Shown here piece by piece: positions 10,064-22,803 of a stretch of DNA of 64,000 bases (position 1 is its first letter; each line of letters opens with the position of its first letter). The stretch spans positions 87,654,753 to 87,718,752 of the forward strand of contig CM051456.1 in NCBI GenBank assembly GCA_028274465.1. Direction: 5' to 3'. Made by a program: the position numbers and the translations under genes. A model generated the notes under the pieces. It was not told the DNA's origin. It made no database searches and saw nothing but the letters and a program-made list of their open reading frames with translations. This DNA comes from Plantago ovata (lineage: Eukaryota > Streptophyta > Magnoliopsida > Lamiales > Plantaginaceae).

Positions 10064-11610
10064 GTCATAAAGATTATCTACAATGTAGATATCTGGGACT
10101 TGGGTAGGAATTTCATTTCCACTGCCTTGTGGTCTGTTCTGAGTAGAAGAATCAACATTAAGTCGATCATTGAAGGCTTCCGAACACACTTCAATGTTGC
10201 TGACATAGGCTTCAGTAACTACCTTGTCAACATCTACTGGAGTTTGCTTTTCAGCAACTGCTTGGGAATCGTCCGAGAGATCATGAACTATTGGAACTGA
10301 CTTGCGAGCCAGTGTTTTCTTTCTAGGATTATTGGTCCGTTTTCTCTTGGGGACGGGGTTTGCTGATGACGCTGCAGTTTGAGTGTCATCATCAGCTTTC
10401 CTATTTTTCTTCTTTGATTTTTCCAGTTTCCCAGCAGAGGCGTCAGTAGTTGCTTTTTCAGCAACGGGTGTAGTGGTGTCAGCATGATCACCATCTACAG
10501 CAGTTTCATCTCTGTCACCACCATATACATCAGTTTCATCTCTAAGTTACTGAGTGGTGACATCTGCAGCTGTTGTATACCTTTCTTGCTGGCTTGTGCT
10601 GACAACATTTGCAGCTGTTGTCTTCTTAGATTTTTCAAGTTTCTTTCCAGAAGTCTTAGGTACATTCTGCTTGTAGAAGGCTCTTCCGACATTGCATACA
10701 GATTTCTTGATTGGCAATGGGTTTCTCAGCTGAATCTTGAAGTGTTCAAGAATGAAGCATATCTTTATTCCATACATAACTGGTAAGGTAGGTGAGACTT
10801 TGTTGTCTTGAACCATGAACTTAGTAACACAATCAACAAGTCTGTTGAAAATGTACTTAGCCCAGTTGAGCTCCGGTTTGTTCTCATAGATATGCATCAG
10901 CAGCGGCCACCTTCTCAGGCCTACTTGGTCTATTCCTCCAACTTGGGAGTCCAAGACTTTGATTAGTAGCAGAGCTACTATACCATGTGAATGGCAAAGA
11001 TGCTTTCTCTTAACGTGCTTTGTCCAAGTCACGGGTGCAATCTCTCCTTTCTTCATTTTCTCATTTCTGACGTCATTGTAGAAGGCTTCAATTTCTTCAT
11101 CAGTGGCAGTGATGTCATCTTCAGTTCCAGTGGTTGGAATCTGAAAGATTTTCGCTAAATCAGTCCATTTCAGGACGATTTGCGTGTTCTGACCTGTAGT
11201 AAAGATCACTTTTTCAGTGACTCCTTTACTATCAGTTAGGGACTGGATTTATGCATTGTTGTAGAACTCCATTGTGTCTAACATGCTCACTTGCTTAGGG
11301 CGAGCAGTTATGAGGTGAATGAGGCCTTGCTGCTTGATGAATTCAAGCGCCTCTTCATTGTCACCGTCCAATTCTTGTTCATAGAAGTATCGGATATACT
11401 TCTCTTTAGCAAAACCACCCCATTGCATCATCATCTCACACTTTGCAGTGTCAAGATATGAGGGAGGCATAGGTTTTTCGGTAATTCTGTCGTTTTTCAA
11501 CACAACTTTCGCTGTGTTTGTTGCCGGAGTAGTCACCGGAGTAGTGCGTTTCTCAGCACTGTCAACCTTAGACGACTTAGAGGTCTTAGATGATTGTCTT
11601 TCGGTGCCAT
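10064..11610 (-). pseudogene. ORF3 (5' part) of Sirevirus-like copy A
   Basis: This is the start of the third ORF found downstream of pol in the S family, the position where Sireviruses carry an env-like ORF. The ATG is at 11608-11610, but a 1-base deletion a few codons later shifts the frame. A stop lies at 11249-11251, and the ORF continues open at 10547-11209. The visible N-terminal region (about 330 residues in copy B) looks globular: NDRITEKPMPPSYL, MMQWGGFAKEKYIRYFYEQEL, then a W/F-rich region with HLCHSHGIVALLLIKVLD. I see no signal peptide or clear membrane span. A variable tail begins near 10640. It is cut at 10063 by the G2 LTR. I do not recognise the domain with certainty; a plant-transposon-associated domain is possible. 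Confidence 0.7.
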
Positions 11611-12099
11611 TTCTTTATATAGACAAGAAAATGTGTACGAAAAAGATAGTTTGCTTTTTGACCGGAGGTACAGTAGATTCAGGCTAAAATTTGCAGAGAA
11701 AGGAAATGTGAGTTAAAGAATTTTGTCATTTCTCTAACTCCTTCTTTATATAGTGTCTCTGATGTGTGAGAAACTCAATCGATTTGAGTTTTCAGCAAGG
11801 GTAAAACAGAGAAACAGTGGCGTTAGTGGAGCTTTTGCATTAAATGCGTAGTGGCCCACTAACTAAAACCGTCAGAGCGCTCTCTCTCTTTGAAATGTTA
11901 ACCGTTAGATCAATAAATCCTTTTAATCAATGGCCACGATTGTATTTCATGTCATGATTATTACGAGTTTGTATGTGCCCGATTAACGTCACAAATTGAT
12001 TTTACCGAGATTTATGGGATTAGATTGCTTGCTGAAATAGTCAAGAATCTTTTCAGCGAGTTTGCATAAATAGCCTAGATACTTGCTGAAAGTTCCCCC

Positions 12100-12516
12100 T
12101 TACTTAGATATCTCATATTTTCTTAAGTTTAAAAGATATTTCTGAGTTCCCGTATCAGTAAATTCTTTTGTACTTGAGATATCCTTTGGTAAGATCTGAG
12201 AAATGAGTTTCGCTCTTTTTCTGAGTTCCCGTCTCAGAATATTCCCTTGATACTTGAATACCTGTTTCAGTATCTTTGATTGTCTGAATACCCGTTTCAG
12301 CAATCGTTAAGGTTTTTCTCTTACTGAGTGCCTGTCTCAGCAAGTGATCAAGTTTCCCAACAAATACCCGTTTTGAAGGAATTACTTGTTGAATGCCTGT
12401 TTCAGCAATCATGTAGTGACCTATCATTTCTTAGAAGAAATTAGTGGAAGGAGCTTTTAAGTAAGAATACATTGGCTTGCTGAATACCTGTTTCAGCATT
12501 CTGCCAATTGTATCCT
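12100..12516 (-). repeat. Seven-hairpin spacer between pol and ORF3 (copy A)
   Basis: No gene. It holds seven imperfect inverted repeats of the CTGAA-loop-TTCAG type with a 7-base ACRGGNA loop, at about 12115-12145, 12210-12240, 12250-12275, 12283-12305, 12320-12345, 12385-12412 and 12475-12502. It is the counterpart of 38474-38845 in copy C. A PPT-like GGGGGAAC (sense) lies just beyond, near 12090-12100. From there to ORF3 at 11610 I see nothing coding. Confidence 0.75.
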
Positions 12517-14403
12517 TTATTGAGGTAGTTCAATCAATCCAAGGTTATACATTAGCATTGCGAACCTATTATCTGGTAGGGGCTTGGTAAAGATGTCAGC
12601 AAGTTGATCATCAGTACCTACTTTCACAACCTCAATATCTCCCTTTTCCACATGATCTCTAATGAAATGATGTCTAATATCAATGTGCTTGGTCCTAGAG
12701 TGAAACTTAGGATTTTGCGTGATAGCAATAGCACTTGTATTATCACAAAAGATTGGTGTTTTCTTTGCAGAAATACCATAATCTCTTAGTTGTTGCTGAA
12801 TCCATAGGATTTGAGCTGTGCAACATCCAGCTGCAATGTACTCAGATTTAGTAGATGAATTGGCAACACAGGTTTGTTTCTTGCTGAACCATGATATTAA
12901 TCTAGTACCCAAAAACTGACAAGTTCCAGAGGTACTTTTTCTATCAATAGTTGATCCTCCATGATCAGCATCAGAATAACCTACCAACTCAAGTCCTGAA
13001 TCTTTTGGATACCATAATCCTACATTGACTGTACCTTTGACACATTTCAGTATCTTAATTGCCTTTTTGTAATGTGATTCTCTTGGATCAGATTGGAATC
13101 TTGCACACACACAAACAGCATACTGAATGTCAGGTCTACATGCTGTTAAATACAACAAGGAACCAATGAGCTTCCTATACTTGTGTTGTTCAACACTTTT
13201 ATCTTCTTTAGTATAGCCCAATTTGGTACCAACACTCATAGGGATCTTTTCAGGTTTTTCTTCCTCTTTGATCCTAAACTTTATGAGCATTTCTTTCGCA
13301 TACTTTTGCTTGATTTATGAATATTCCATCTTTGAGTTGCTTGACTTGCAATCCTAGGAAGTAATTCAATTTTCCCATCATACTCATTGCAAATTTGTTT
13401 GTCATGAGTTTGGCAAAATCATCACAAAGTTGCTTGTCCTTAGATCCAAAAATTATGTCATCCACATAAATTTGAACTAAGAGTATTTTACCATCATGGT
13501 TCATGGTAAATAAGGTTTTATCAACTTCACCTTTCTTGAAACCATTATCCAGCAAGAACTTAGCTAAGGTATCATACGATGCTCTTGGTGCTTGCTTTAG
13601 ACCATATCCAGCTTTGTGAAGCTTGTATACCATCTTGATTTCTGAGGGAAGTTCAAAGCTTGCGGGTTGTTCTAAATAGACTTCTTCAGCAAGTTCACCA
13701 TTCAAGAATGCACTTTTAACATCCATTTGGTAAACAATGAAGTCATTGTGAGCGGCAAAGGCCAAGAAAAGCCAAATTGCATCCAATCTTGCAACTGGTG
13801 CATAAGACTCATCATAGTCCAATCCTTCAGTCTGACAGTAACCTTGAGCAACTAAACGTGCTTTATTTCTTGTTACTTCACCAGCCTCACTCAGCTTGTT
13901 TCTGAACACCCACTTTGTACCAATAGCTTTCTTTCCTTCAGCAAGTGGTACAAGTTTCCAGACTTTGTTCCTTTCAAATTGATCCAGTTCCTCTTGCATT
14001 GCCTTGATACATTCAGAATGCTTTAAAGCTTGTTCTATGGTTTTAGGTTCAATTTCTGAAGCAAAGCAAGAGAACAATGATTCTACTTCTACGACAGTTG
14101 CTTCTTCAGCAAGTCCATGAGTATCAGAAACTTTGGATCTAGTCACTTGGCGTTTATCAATATCACCAATCACATCCGTAGAGGGATGATCTCCAATCCA
14201 TTTATTAACAGGTTTTCTGCTTGTTGGATCTGGATATGTTTGGTCATCAGCATGTACTTGTTCAGTACTACTGGAATTTTGTATCTCTGCTGAGATAGGT
14301 TCATCAGCAACTGCTTGTTCAGTATTGCTAGATTGTGGTAGCTCATCAGCAGGCACGGGAGGTTGCATAGTTTCAGCAACTTCCGGAGCAACTGCGTTTT
14401 TGC
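12517..14403 (-). pseudogene. Reverse transcriptase and RNase H of copy A
   Basis: Copia-type RT (RVT_2) and RNase H in broken frames: 13274-14368 then 12517-13290. RT shows [17 protein letters not shown], the [13 protein letters not shown] block and catalytic YVDD at 13457-13468. RNase H shows GYSDADHGG, STKSEYIA, FCDNTSAI and HIDIRHHFIRDHV, so its acidic residues appear present. It ends at the stop at 12517, close to the pol terminus of copies B and C. A frameshift near 13290 separates RT from RNase H, and more lie near 14390. The upstream acidic linker (DDSDNDSPPPS) joins it to integrase. Confidence 0.88.
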
Positions 14404-15875
14404 TGGAAATTCCTTATCGTGAACTATATTTATCTTGTCATGACTTGGGGGAGGAGAGTCATTGTCAGAATCATCATTTAGTTCAATTGACTTGATCTGC
14501 CTAGCATTAGATTCAGTTCTTTGCTCATGTATGATTAACTTTTTCATACATTCTGATATTTCTTCTTCAGCAGGCACTCCTTGTGTCTTTTTCGTAGAAT
14601 ACAACATGCACTGATTCTTCGATCTTTTGTGCCTTTTTGTTGTAAAATCTATAAGCTTTACTATGCAAGGAGTAACCGAGAAATATCGCTTCGTCTGCCT
14701 TTGGTTGAAATGTTCTTAGGTATTCTCTACCGTTGTTAAGAACGAAACACTTACAACCAAATACTCTTAGATGAGTGATATTAGGAGGCCTTCCAATAAA
14801 TAAATCATAAGGAGTCTTGTTGTATTCCTTAGTAATCAAACATATGTTCTGAGTGTAACAGGCGGTATTAATCGCTTCAACCCAGTAAGCCTCACTTATT
14901 TCAGTGTCAGCAAGCATTGTTCTTGCGGCTTCTTTTAGGGTACGATTCTTCCGTTCAGCAACACCGTTTTGTTGTGGTGTCCTTACTGACGATAACTGAT
15001 GTTGTATGCCTTTTGAAGTGAAATACTCAGTTATGTACTGGTTTATAAACTCAGTACCATGGTCTGTCCTTATGACATTTACCTTGTCATTTTTCATGAC
15101 TTCAAGCTTATTCAGCAAGTTAGGTATTCCAGTCCTAGTTTCAGATTTGTGCTTGATAAATATTACCCAAGTGAATCTTGAATAGTCATCTACCACCACC
15201 AGACCATACTTCTTACTAGCATAGCTTGTTGAAGAAGATTCAAACAAGTCCATGTGCAAGAGTTGTAAAGGTTTTGTAGTTGACGGTACTGCCTTGTTCT
15301 TGAAAGAAGATTTGGTTTGCTTTCCTTGTTGACATGCATTGCAAATACCATCCTTCTTAAAAGTAACCTTAGGTAATCCAACTACAAGTGCCTTTTTAGA
15401 CAGCTTATTCAGCGTCTTGAAGGTTATATGACTTGCTCGTTTATGCCATAACCATGCTTTTTCAGCAAGGCAATCGTGATCTGAGACAAGGCATTTTTCA
15501 ACGATTGCTGAAGACCAATCTACGGTGTACAAGCCTCCTGATCTTCTTGCAATCATAATAACCTTCTTAGTCTCAAAATCTAGAAGTTTACATTCATCAC
15601 TTTTGATTTTGATGAAGTATCCTTTGTCAGCAAACTGACTCATGCTGAAAAGATTAAACTTAAGATTTTTGACATAAAGAACTCCAGTAATGGTAATGCA
15701 TCCTAACTTCACGTCACCATAGCCTTTTGTAGAACCAGAGCCTCCACCAGCAAACCTTATTGTGGGACCTTTAGACCACCGTCTATAGTTTATAAGGTTA
15801 TTCTTGTTGCCCGTCATGTGCTTTCCACAACCACTATCAAAGTTCCAGATTGCATCATTTGTTTACGTGGCTGAA
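14404..15875 (-). pseudogene. Protease and integrase of copy A
   Basis: The main frame is 14567-15817. The protease DSG triplet (FDSGCGKH, about 15826-15850) is intact, but an in-frame TAA lies just upstream where the other copies have a sense codon. Next come the HHCC zinc region (WHKRASH...CNACQQGK) and an integrase core with the DDE residues recognisable in LLHMDLF, IRTDHGTEF and QQNGVAERKNR. The frame breaks near 14567-14600, and the continuation (14170-14607) is in another frame. Integrase is the best-preserved domain of this copy. Confidence 0.87.
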
Positions 15876-15900
15876 GTCTGCACAATCAAGAGCAAACAAG

Positions 15901-17075
15901 TTAATTATCCAATATTGGATGTCCATTAACATGTTCAAGAATGCGTCCAGTGGAAACCCAAGTCTTAAGTTTTTCAACTTTGACTTGATTTCTACTTGGT
16001 GAGGAACTATGAGGTTTTGAGCTGAAAGACTTTTGATTCGTGCTGATCAAGTCCACTTTCAGATGTGGTGTCTTGCTCGGTTGACCTTTTTGCTGAACAT
16101 ACTTTTCAGTAAGTTCTTTTCTAGCAAGGTTCCTTCTAGCCCTAGCATTTAGAGTCTTTTCAGAACTCTTAGGCTTGATTTTGTTCATCTCTTTCCAACT
16201 GCTGGTTCTTCTGATTAAGTTGCTTGCTGAGCTTGCTTGTTCAGCGAGCTAGTCTCAATCTTGTACTTATGGTAGTTGTTACCAAGATGCTTTTTTTTCA
16301 GCTTCTCTTTTGCTTTATCATTCTTCTTTTCAGAAGATGACGGCTTTGTAGCAAGAGCAATGTTTTGCGATTTTTCAGCAAACACATTTTCTCTTTGCTT
16401 TGTCTCGTAGTTGACAGTGGCAAGATGAGAGAACAACTCTGTTGGTGTAATGTCTGGCATTCCTTGATTGTAGTAGAAGTTCTGAGTGTGGATCCATTCT
16501 TGGTTCAGACTTCTGATGATGGTTTTCACCTTCTCAGAATCTGAGTAAAGATTTCCAACACCCAAGGCTGCCATTTCACTAACAAGAGTTGTGAATCTGA
16601 AGTCCAAGTCTTCCAATGACTCATTTGTACCTTGTTTAAAGTTCTGGAACTTTAACTTCAGCACTTCGAGTTTGTTTTCCTTGGTTTTGTCAGATCCAGC
16701 ACAAAGATCTTGAACCATTTTCCAAGCTTCCTTAGCAGTTTTAGCACCCCATAGTTTGCACTGTATGGTATCCGGAGTTGATCGAATGATGATGTTTCTT
16801 GCTTGGCCATCAAGAAGGAATCTCTTGGCTTCATCGGAAGTCCATTCCTCTCTTGGTTTTGGAACAACGGTATCAACCGGTTCGCCTAAGATAGTTTCCT
16901 TTCTAGCTTCAGTGGTTTTGTGAGGAAAACTTCTTTCAACCTTAGTGATCTTGATAGGTCCATCATTAATGACAGTAACCATCTCATCAATAATGGCCTC
17001 AAGATGTAGCATCATGTTGTTTCGCCATTTTTCGTAGTTTTCCAGCTTCAGCAAGGGAGCGTCTCCTAAAGACAT
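15901..17075 (-). pseudogene. gag of copy A, zinc knuckle deleted
   Basis: The N-terminal part (16215-17075) starts MSLGDAPLLKLENYEKW, a UBN2-type copia gag with NYEKWRNNMMLHLEAI near its start. It ends at a TAA right after SLNKQAQQA. The C-terminal part (15901-16188, MNKIKPKSS...NGHPILDN) follows only 26 bases on. Copies B and C have roughly 1 kb between these points, including the CCHC knuckle and a coiled-coil region, so an internal deletion removed them. The final TAA at 15901-15903 is shared by all three copies, with pol in the -1 frame. Confidence 0.85.
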
Positions 17076-17173
17076 CCTGTCAGCAAAACACTACCAAACT
17101 GATCAAGTGAGAGTGATTCACGGAAAGCACCTAAGGGGATCTAGGTTCAGTGCTGAAGGTTAAAGAACCTCCA

Positions 17174-17185
17174 GCTCTGATACCA
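17174..17185 (-). other. Primer binding site of copy A (tRNA-iMet)
   Basis: In sense TGGTATCAGAGC, two bases inside the LTR end; complementary to the 3' end of plant initiator tRNA-Met. Confidence 0.92.
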
Positions 17186-17187
17186 CT

Positions 17188-18763
17188 TGTTGGTCCCTTT
17201 AAACAACAAGAAAAGACTAGAGGGGTGGGGAGGTGAATAGTCTTTTCAAACTTTCGTCGTTTAAAAACTTTCTCAGCAAGTGCTTATTACTTTTTAGTAA
17301 TGAGTTTGCTGATACTTAACTTTCTCAGCAAGCACAAGTTACTTCTCAGTAACTAGGATTGCTTATACTTAAAATCAGAGAGCGGAAGTCTTTGATACAA
17401 TAAGTGCTTTGACGGTAAGTGATAGTTTCAGCAAGTGAAGTGAGTGACTGTGTACAGATAGATATGCTTTGCTGAAAACTAAGTAAAGTAAGTAAATCAC
17501 ACACACACTTTTATAGTGGTATCTGAGAGTGGCGTAATCTCTCAACTAATCCACTTTGTCCTTTCTAAGACTGAATCCACTAAGATAAGATTGAGGTTCC
17601 TTACAACACCTATCTAGAGCGATCCAAACAGAAACCAAAGCACACTTGCTTCGTCTCCAACCTAACTAGAGAACGTAACCTTGTTCTCCACCAAACTTGG
17701 TACTTTTAATCAGCAACACTATGCTCGATTAAGTTCCCCCTGAATATCACGCCTGAAAGGGTGTATTTTCAGTTAGAGAGTTTTGGGATGAGATAACTTA
17801 ATTATAACTTATTCAGTTACAACAAGTAATCTAAGAAACAAAACTTTGAGTACTTTGCAGTAAACAAGTTTGATTGTTTCTGGTGTCAAGACTTGTTCTT
17901 GTTCGAAAGAAAGAAAGAACACTTAACTAATTTCTTAGCCGTGTAAGTTCTACTTCTTCACAAGTAACTTTCTCAAGCTTTAAGTCTTGGAACGTATCAA
18001 TGGCAGTAAGAGTGTTTGAAGAGTATGTGAGTTTAAGCACAAGAGAGAGTATGATCACGTTGTTGACACACTTCAACTCTTTGCCAGATGACCTCTATTT
18101 ATAGTGAAATAAGGAGCCGTTTGAATTTCAAATTCTAGGGCTTTTGTTCCTTAAAATGTCACTATCTTGCTTTTGTACTTTCAACAACGTCCTTGTTTGT
18201 CTTCTAGTCTTCATGTCCTTCGCGTGCATGCTTTGCATTTAATACTCATTTGAATAAAATTCAAACAGTAACATTGGAGCGCAAATACAAGTACTTTCAG
18301 CAAGAGGTCACAAATGTTCATCAGCAAGTGGTCAGTCTCAGTTTCAGTAAGCACAACCTACTCTGTCGTTTATATTTTCACTTATGCAATGCTGTTGCTG
18401 AAGTTTCCACTTTCTGAGCAACATGTGCCTTTGTAGATACCAGTCTTCAGAAATCTTCTAGTCTTCAGATCTTCAAAATCTTCAAGTTTCTGAGTGGTTC
18501 TAAATGCTTCAATAGTTTGTTTGTGTAAACAAAGTACATCATCAGCAAATGCTTCAATAGGTTGTATTTCTTTTCAGAAAACAAGATACATCATAAGCGG
18601 TAAAACCAACCTATCTAGTACCTACTCTAAGTCTTCAGCAAACGTTCCTCTTTTACAATGTCCTTAAAATTCTAAATTCCTATGGACCTTAAGAGTACTA
18701 GTTACTGGACTTTCCTTAATTTAGCATGGTTAATTGCTCATCAAAATTACAAGTTTCCTAACA
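17188..18763 (-). repeat. LTR shared by copies A and B
   Basis: 1576 bases; in sense TGTTAGGAAACTTG...GGGACCAACA. It is the 5' LTR of A (primer site on its left) and the 3' LTR of B (ORF3 of B on its right). The TATA box (sense CACTATAAATAG) is near 18103-18113. It is dense in TTGCTGA/TCAGCAA. No gene lies inside. Confidence 0.92.
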
Positions 18764-18798
18764 TTTTCCTCATTTCTTCGCTCGTTGTTTACGTTTTC

Positions 18799-21700
18799 TT
18801 ACAGTATAGACTGATCCTTTGTTAATGCGCTTTTGGCGAGCTTGAGTGCTTGACTGACATCATCTTCATAGCTTTTGTGATGTAGACTTATGTCCTTCTG
18901 AGCTATGGTAAGTGTAGTAGTGCATCTCAGCACAGTAGTCAATATCTTTCCAATGTCAAGTGGACTCTCAGCAAGCAATGCATCATCCTCTTCTTGGCAT
19001 GCTTTGTGAACAACCATTAGTGCTTTAATTCTTGGAGTAAACTCCTCAATATTTGGAAACGGCACTAAAGAGGGAGTAAGTGAGTGGCCTTTGATTTCTG
19101 TGGCAATTTGATCGTCGTTTCTCAGCATGAGACTTCTCTCCATATCTCCTTCATCATTAATGAGAGATGCTGGAGGAATTTCTACCAACTTGGGTTCAGC
19201 TTTCTTGGTCTTTTCTTCTTCATTTGCTGAGAAATCTGACAAATCTTCTTCCTCAAAAGGTTCATCAATGCCAGAAACCTTGACACCTAAATCTTTAGCC
19301 TCAGTCACTTTTGGTTGAGTGGTTGCTGAAGGCAACTCTTTTGACTCAACAACTGGAGTTTCACCAGTAGTAAGTGGAAGGGAGGAATCTTCCTTGTTGT
19401 TCACTCCTGAAGATTGAGCAATATCAAGATGTTGAGTATGTCTGTCATGAATCTGTAGACTATTATGTAATGCTCGTTGATAATCTTCATCCATTTCTTC
19501 ATTTTCTCCAAGGTTTGAATCAGTGACCTTAGCTTCCAGTAATGCTAACTCGGCATCAGAAAGCTTAGCTTTGCCTTTAGGCATTTCAGCCCGCTTTCTA
19601 GCGTACTCTTCTTCAGTCTCAGCAACATGTTAAGTTGCTGGAGTACTTTTCTCATCAGGAGTTGGAGCAGATTCCTGTTGTTGACTGGGAGGTTGTTCAG
19701 CTTGCTGATTTTCAGCATCTGCTTGATCTACTCGGTCAGCAACTGACAACTTTTCACCGCCAGCATCCGGACTAGGACCTTGATTGTCATCATCATCGTC
19801 CTTGTTGTCCTTAGAATCCTTGGATTCATCATCACTTGTGTCTTTAAGGATATTTTCATCCTCTTCTTCTTCATCATCATCCGTTAGTATTACCAACTCA
19901 AGATGTTTGTACTTAGCAACGCTTGTAACCTCTTCTTCCTAATTGATTTTGTGGGGATTAGCCACCACGGGTACAAAGGAACCCTAGAGCATCACAACTT
20001 TTTCAGATGGAGAGGCACTCTTGAACTTAGCTTTCATATTCTCTCCGATTGTGACAATCAGATTGGCACTCATTTGCTAAGAATATGAGAGTTCTTCAGG
20101 AAATATAGAGTGTACAAAAGTCTCGAGTTTAAAGAGAGAATTTCTCTTCTTTTCATTTGATAGATGGATGTGAAGGTCTGAGAAGTACATCCTTTTGTAC
20201 CTTTGCCAGTTGCTGACAGACTTAGCAACTCTGGTCAAAGTGTTTCTTTTGAAGTTGGAGTAAAGTTCGTCTGAACTAACTTCATGGACTTCTGTGATGA
20301 GAACCGCTTCATTATTCTCCTTTTGAGCCTGAATAAGAGCAAAGTTATTTTCAGGAAGGTTTTGGAAAATAGTTTTAGAGTCTAAAACTGTAACATGAAT
20401 TACCTGCTGATTTTCAGCAAGCTCATGTTGCATATTGAGTTGTGCGGGAACTATTTCCATTGCTTCAGGAGCTGTAGCAGCATCCTTGAATTGTTCATCA
20501 TGAAATAACACTTTGTTAGATACAAGTACTAAGTTTTTAAACTTAGTAAAATTACCAAAACTTTCATTTGCCTGCTGAGCAGGAGTTGTAGATTTTGGTG
20601 CAGAAGTTTCAGCAATCTTCTGACTTGTATCTTGAGAAGTCCGTAAAGAAATAATTGTGTTAGCTAAAGATAAAGTTTCAGATAGTGAAGTTTTGCTTAT
20701 ATCTGAGTTAACTACCTGCTGAAGAATGGCAGGTGGTGACTCAGTCCTTTCAGCATTGAAAGCTTCTTCAATATCTGGGACTTGTTCTTCAGCAGACTTC
20801 TTATCTTGCTCTATTTGAGAAAGCCTTGCAGCTTCAGCAATCTCCCTTGTCTCTGAATTGACAAGTAGAGCAGAAACATCGAGACCTCTAAGTTCACTAC
20901 TTGTCATGAATAGGTCTATTGACTTGTTGGAGTTATCATCAATCTCCATATCCATTTGCTGGCTTAGGTCAGTCAGCACCAGTTGGACTTTGTCAATAGA
21001 TGTGATTGGTGAACTTGGTATAACATTCTTAGCATCATGAGATGCGTCTTCAAATGATGTCTCTTGTTGAGTTTGAACAAACTCTTGGACTTGAACTGTT
21101 GCAGTTTCAGCAACTGGTTCGTAAGTAGTTGCAGCTTCAGCAAGTTGTTGGTCTTGACTAGTTGACGTTTCAGCAACTGTCTCTTGTACTTTTGTTGCTT
21201 TGCTGTCAACATTCTTAGCAAGTGCAGCCTTTCTTAGGTCTGCAGCAATGTCACTTGCTAGTTCCAGATTTGTATCATCAAGATTATCTATAATGTAGAC
21301 ATCTTCTATTCTTTCTAAGGCAGGATTTTCGTTTCCACTGCCTTCTGGTCTTGCTTCATTAGATGGATCCAAGTTTATTGGATCCAAGCACTTCAGTAAC
21401 ATCTACTACAGTGGTTTGCTTTTCAGCAACCACTGGTGTATCATCGTCCTGAATGAGATGGACGATCGGCACGGATTTTCATGCCGTTGTTTTCTTTCTT
21501 GGGAAAGTGGTCTTTGTCCATGCCTTCTTAGGAACGGGATCAGCTGATGAAGCTGTAGTCTGAGTATCATCATCAGCTTTCCTCTTTCTCTTTGATCTTT
21601 TGCTGGGTGCATTTGTGTCTGCAACCGCAGCAGTATCAGTAGCAGTCTCAGCAACATTTGCAGCTGTTGCATTCCTAGACTGTTTGTCAGTCTCAACAAC

Positions 21701-22803
21701 ATTTGCAGTTGTTGCATTCCTAGACTGGTTATCAGTCTCAGCAACATTTGCAGCAGTTGTTTCCTAGACTTTTTGTCAGCAGTAGTCTCAGCAACATTTG
21801 CAGTTGTTGCTTTCCTTGACTGTTTATCAGCAACCTTGGGTCCATTCAGCTTGTAGAAAGCTCTTCCCACATGGCATACTGATTTCTTAATCGGTAATGG
21901 GTTTCTCAGCTGAATCTGGTAATGTTCAAGGATGTAGCATATATTCAGTCCATACATCACCAGAAGCAAAGGTGAGACAGTGTTGTCTTCAACCTTGACC
22001 TTGAACTTTGTAACACAATCAACAAGTCTGTTGAAAATGTACTTGGCCCAGTTGATGTCTGTTTTGCTTTCATAGATATGCATCAGCAATGGCCATCTTC
22101 TCAGGCCTACTTGGTCTATTCCTCCAACTTGGGAGTCTAAAACTTTGATTAGTAGCAATGCTACTAGACCAAGTGAATGGCAGAGATGCTTCCTTTTTGT
22201 GTGCTTATTCCAAGTCACAGGAGCAATCTCTCCTTTCTTCATCCTTTCGTTTCTGACATCACTGTAGAAAGCTTCTATTTCTTCATCAGTGGTAGTGATG
22301 TCATCTTCAGTTCCAGTAGTTGGAATCTGAAAGATGTTTGCTAAATCAATCCATCTCAGGATGAGTTGCTTTCCCTGAACTGTTGTAGAAATCACTTTTT
22401 CAATGATTCCTTGTCCATCAGTAAGGGTCTAGATTTCTGCATTATTGTAGAATTCCATAGTGTCCAACATGCTCACTTTCTTAGTGCGAGCAGTGATGAA
22501 GAAAAGTAGGCCTTGTTGATTTATGTAATTCAACACCTCAATATTTTCTTCGTCCAGTTCTTGTTCATGGAAGTATCTGATATACTTCTCTTTGGAAAAT
22601 CCGTCCCATTGCATCATCAGCTCACACTTTTCAGCGTTGAGATATTCAGGAGGCATGGGTCTCTCTGTGATTCGGTCGTTTCTCAACACGAATTTCACCG
22701 TGTTTTTCACCGGAGTTGATACCGGAGTAGGATCAGTGCTTTTTCCAGCACTGTCTGCCTTTGAGGACTTGGTGTTCTTAGATGATTGTCTCTTGGGAGC
22801 CAT
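18799..22803 (-). pseudogene. ORF3 of Sirevirus-like copy B, C-terminus deleted
   Basis: Starts at ATG 22803 (MAPKRQSSKNTKSSKADS) in the post-pol env-like position. Blocks in order are a basic start and globular N-terminal region (22429-22803, then 21406-22395, separated by one stop); a 45-base tandem repeat region; a long low-complexity acidic part rich in VAET/AE (20077-21402); a second conserved block (SSDELYSNFKRNTLTRVAKSVSNWQRYKRM); a D/E/N run (19630-19896); and a KLSDAELALLEAKVTD block (18799-19584). Several pieces share one frame, so stops and paired indels explain most breaks. Compared with copy C it lacks the last roughly 400 residues, deleted up to 36 bases before the LTR. No membrane anchor is seen. 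The function is unknown. Confidence 0.75.
21645..21833 (-). repeat. 45-base tandem repeat, four copies, in ORF3 of B
   Basis: Units at 21645-21689, 21690-21734, 21735-21778 (one base short) and about 21789-21833, each coding for a 15-residue repeat containing ATAANVAET. The missing base in unit three shifts the frame, so the repeat was in frame before that loss. Confidence 0.8.

Noticed and set aside
17174-17185. Possible tRNA gene at the initiator-tRNA match
   Set aside because: Only the 12-base primer complement is present; no cloverleaf, A box or B box.
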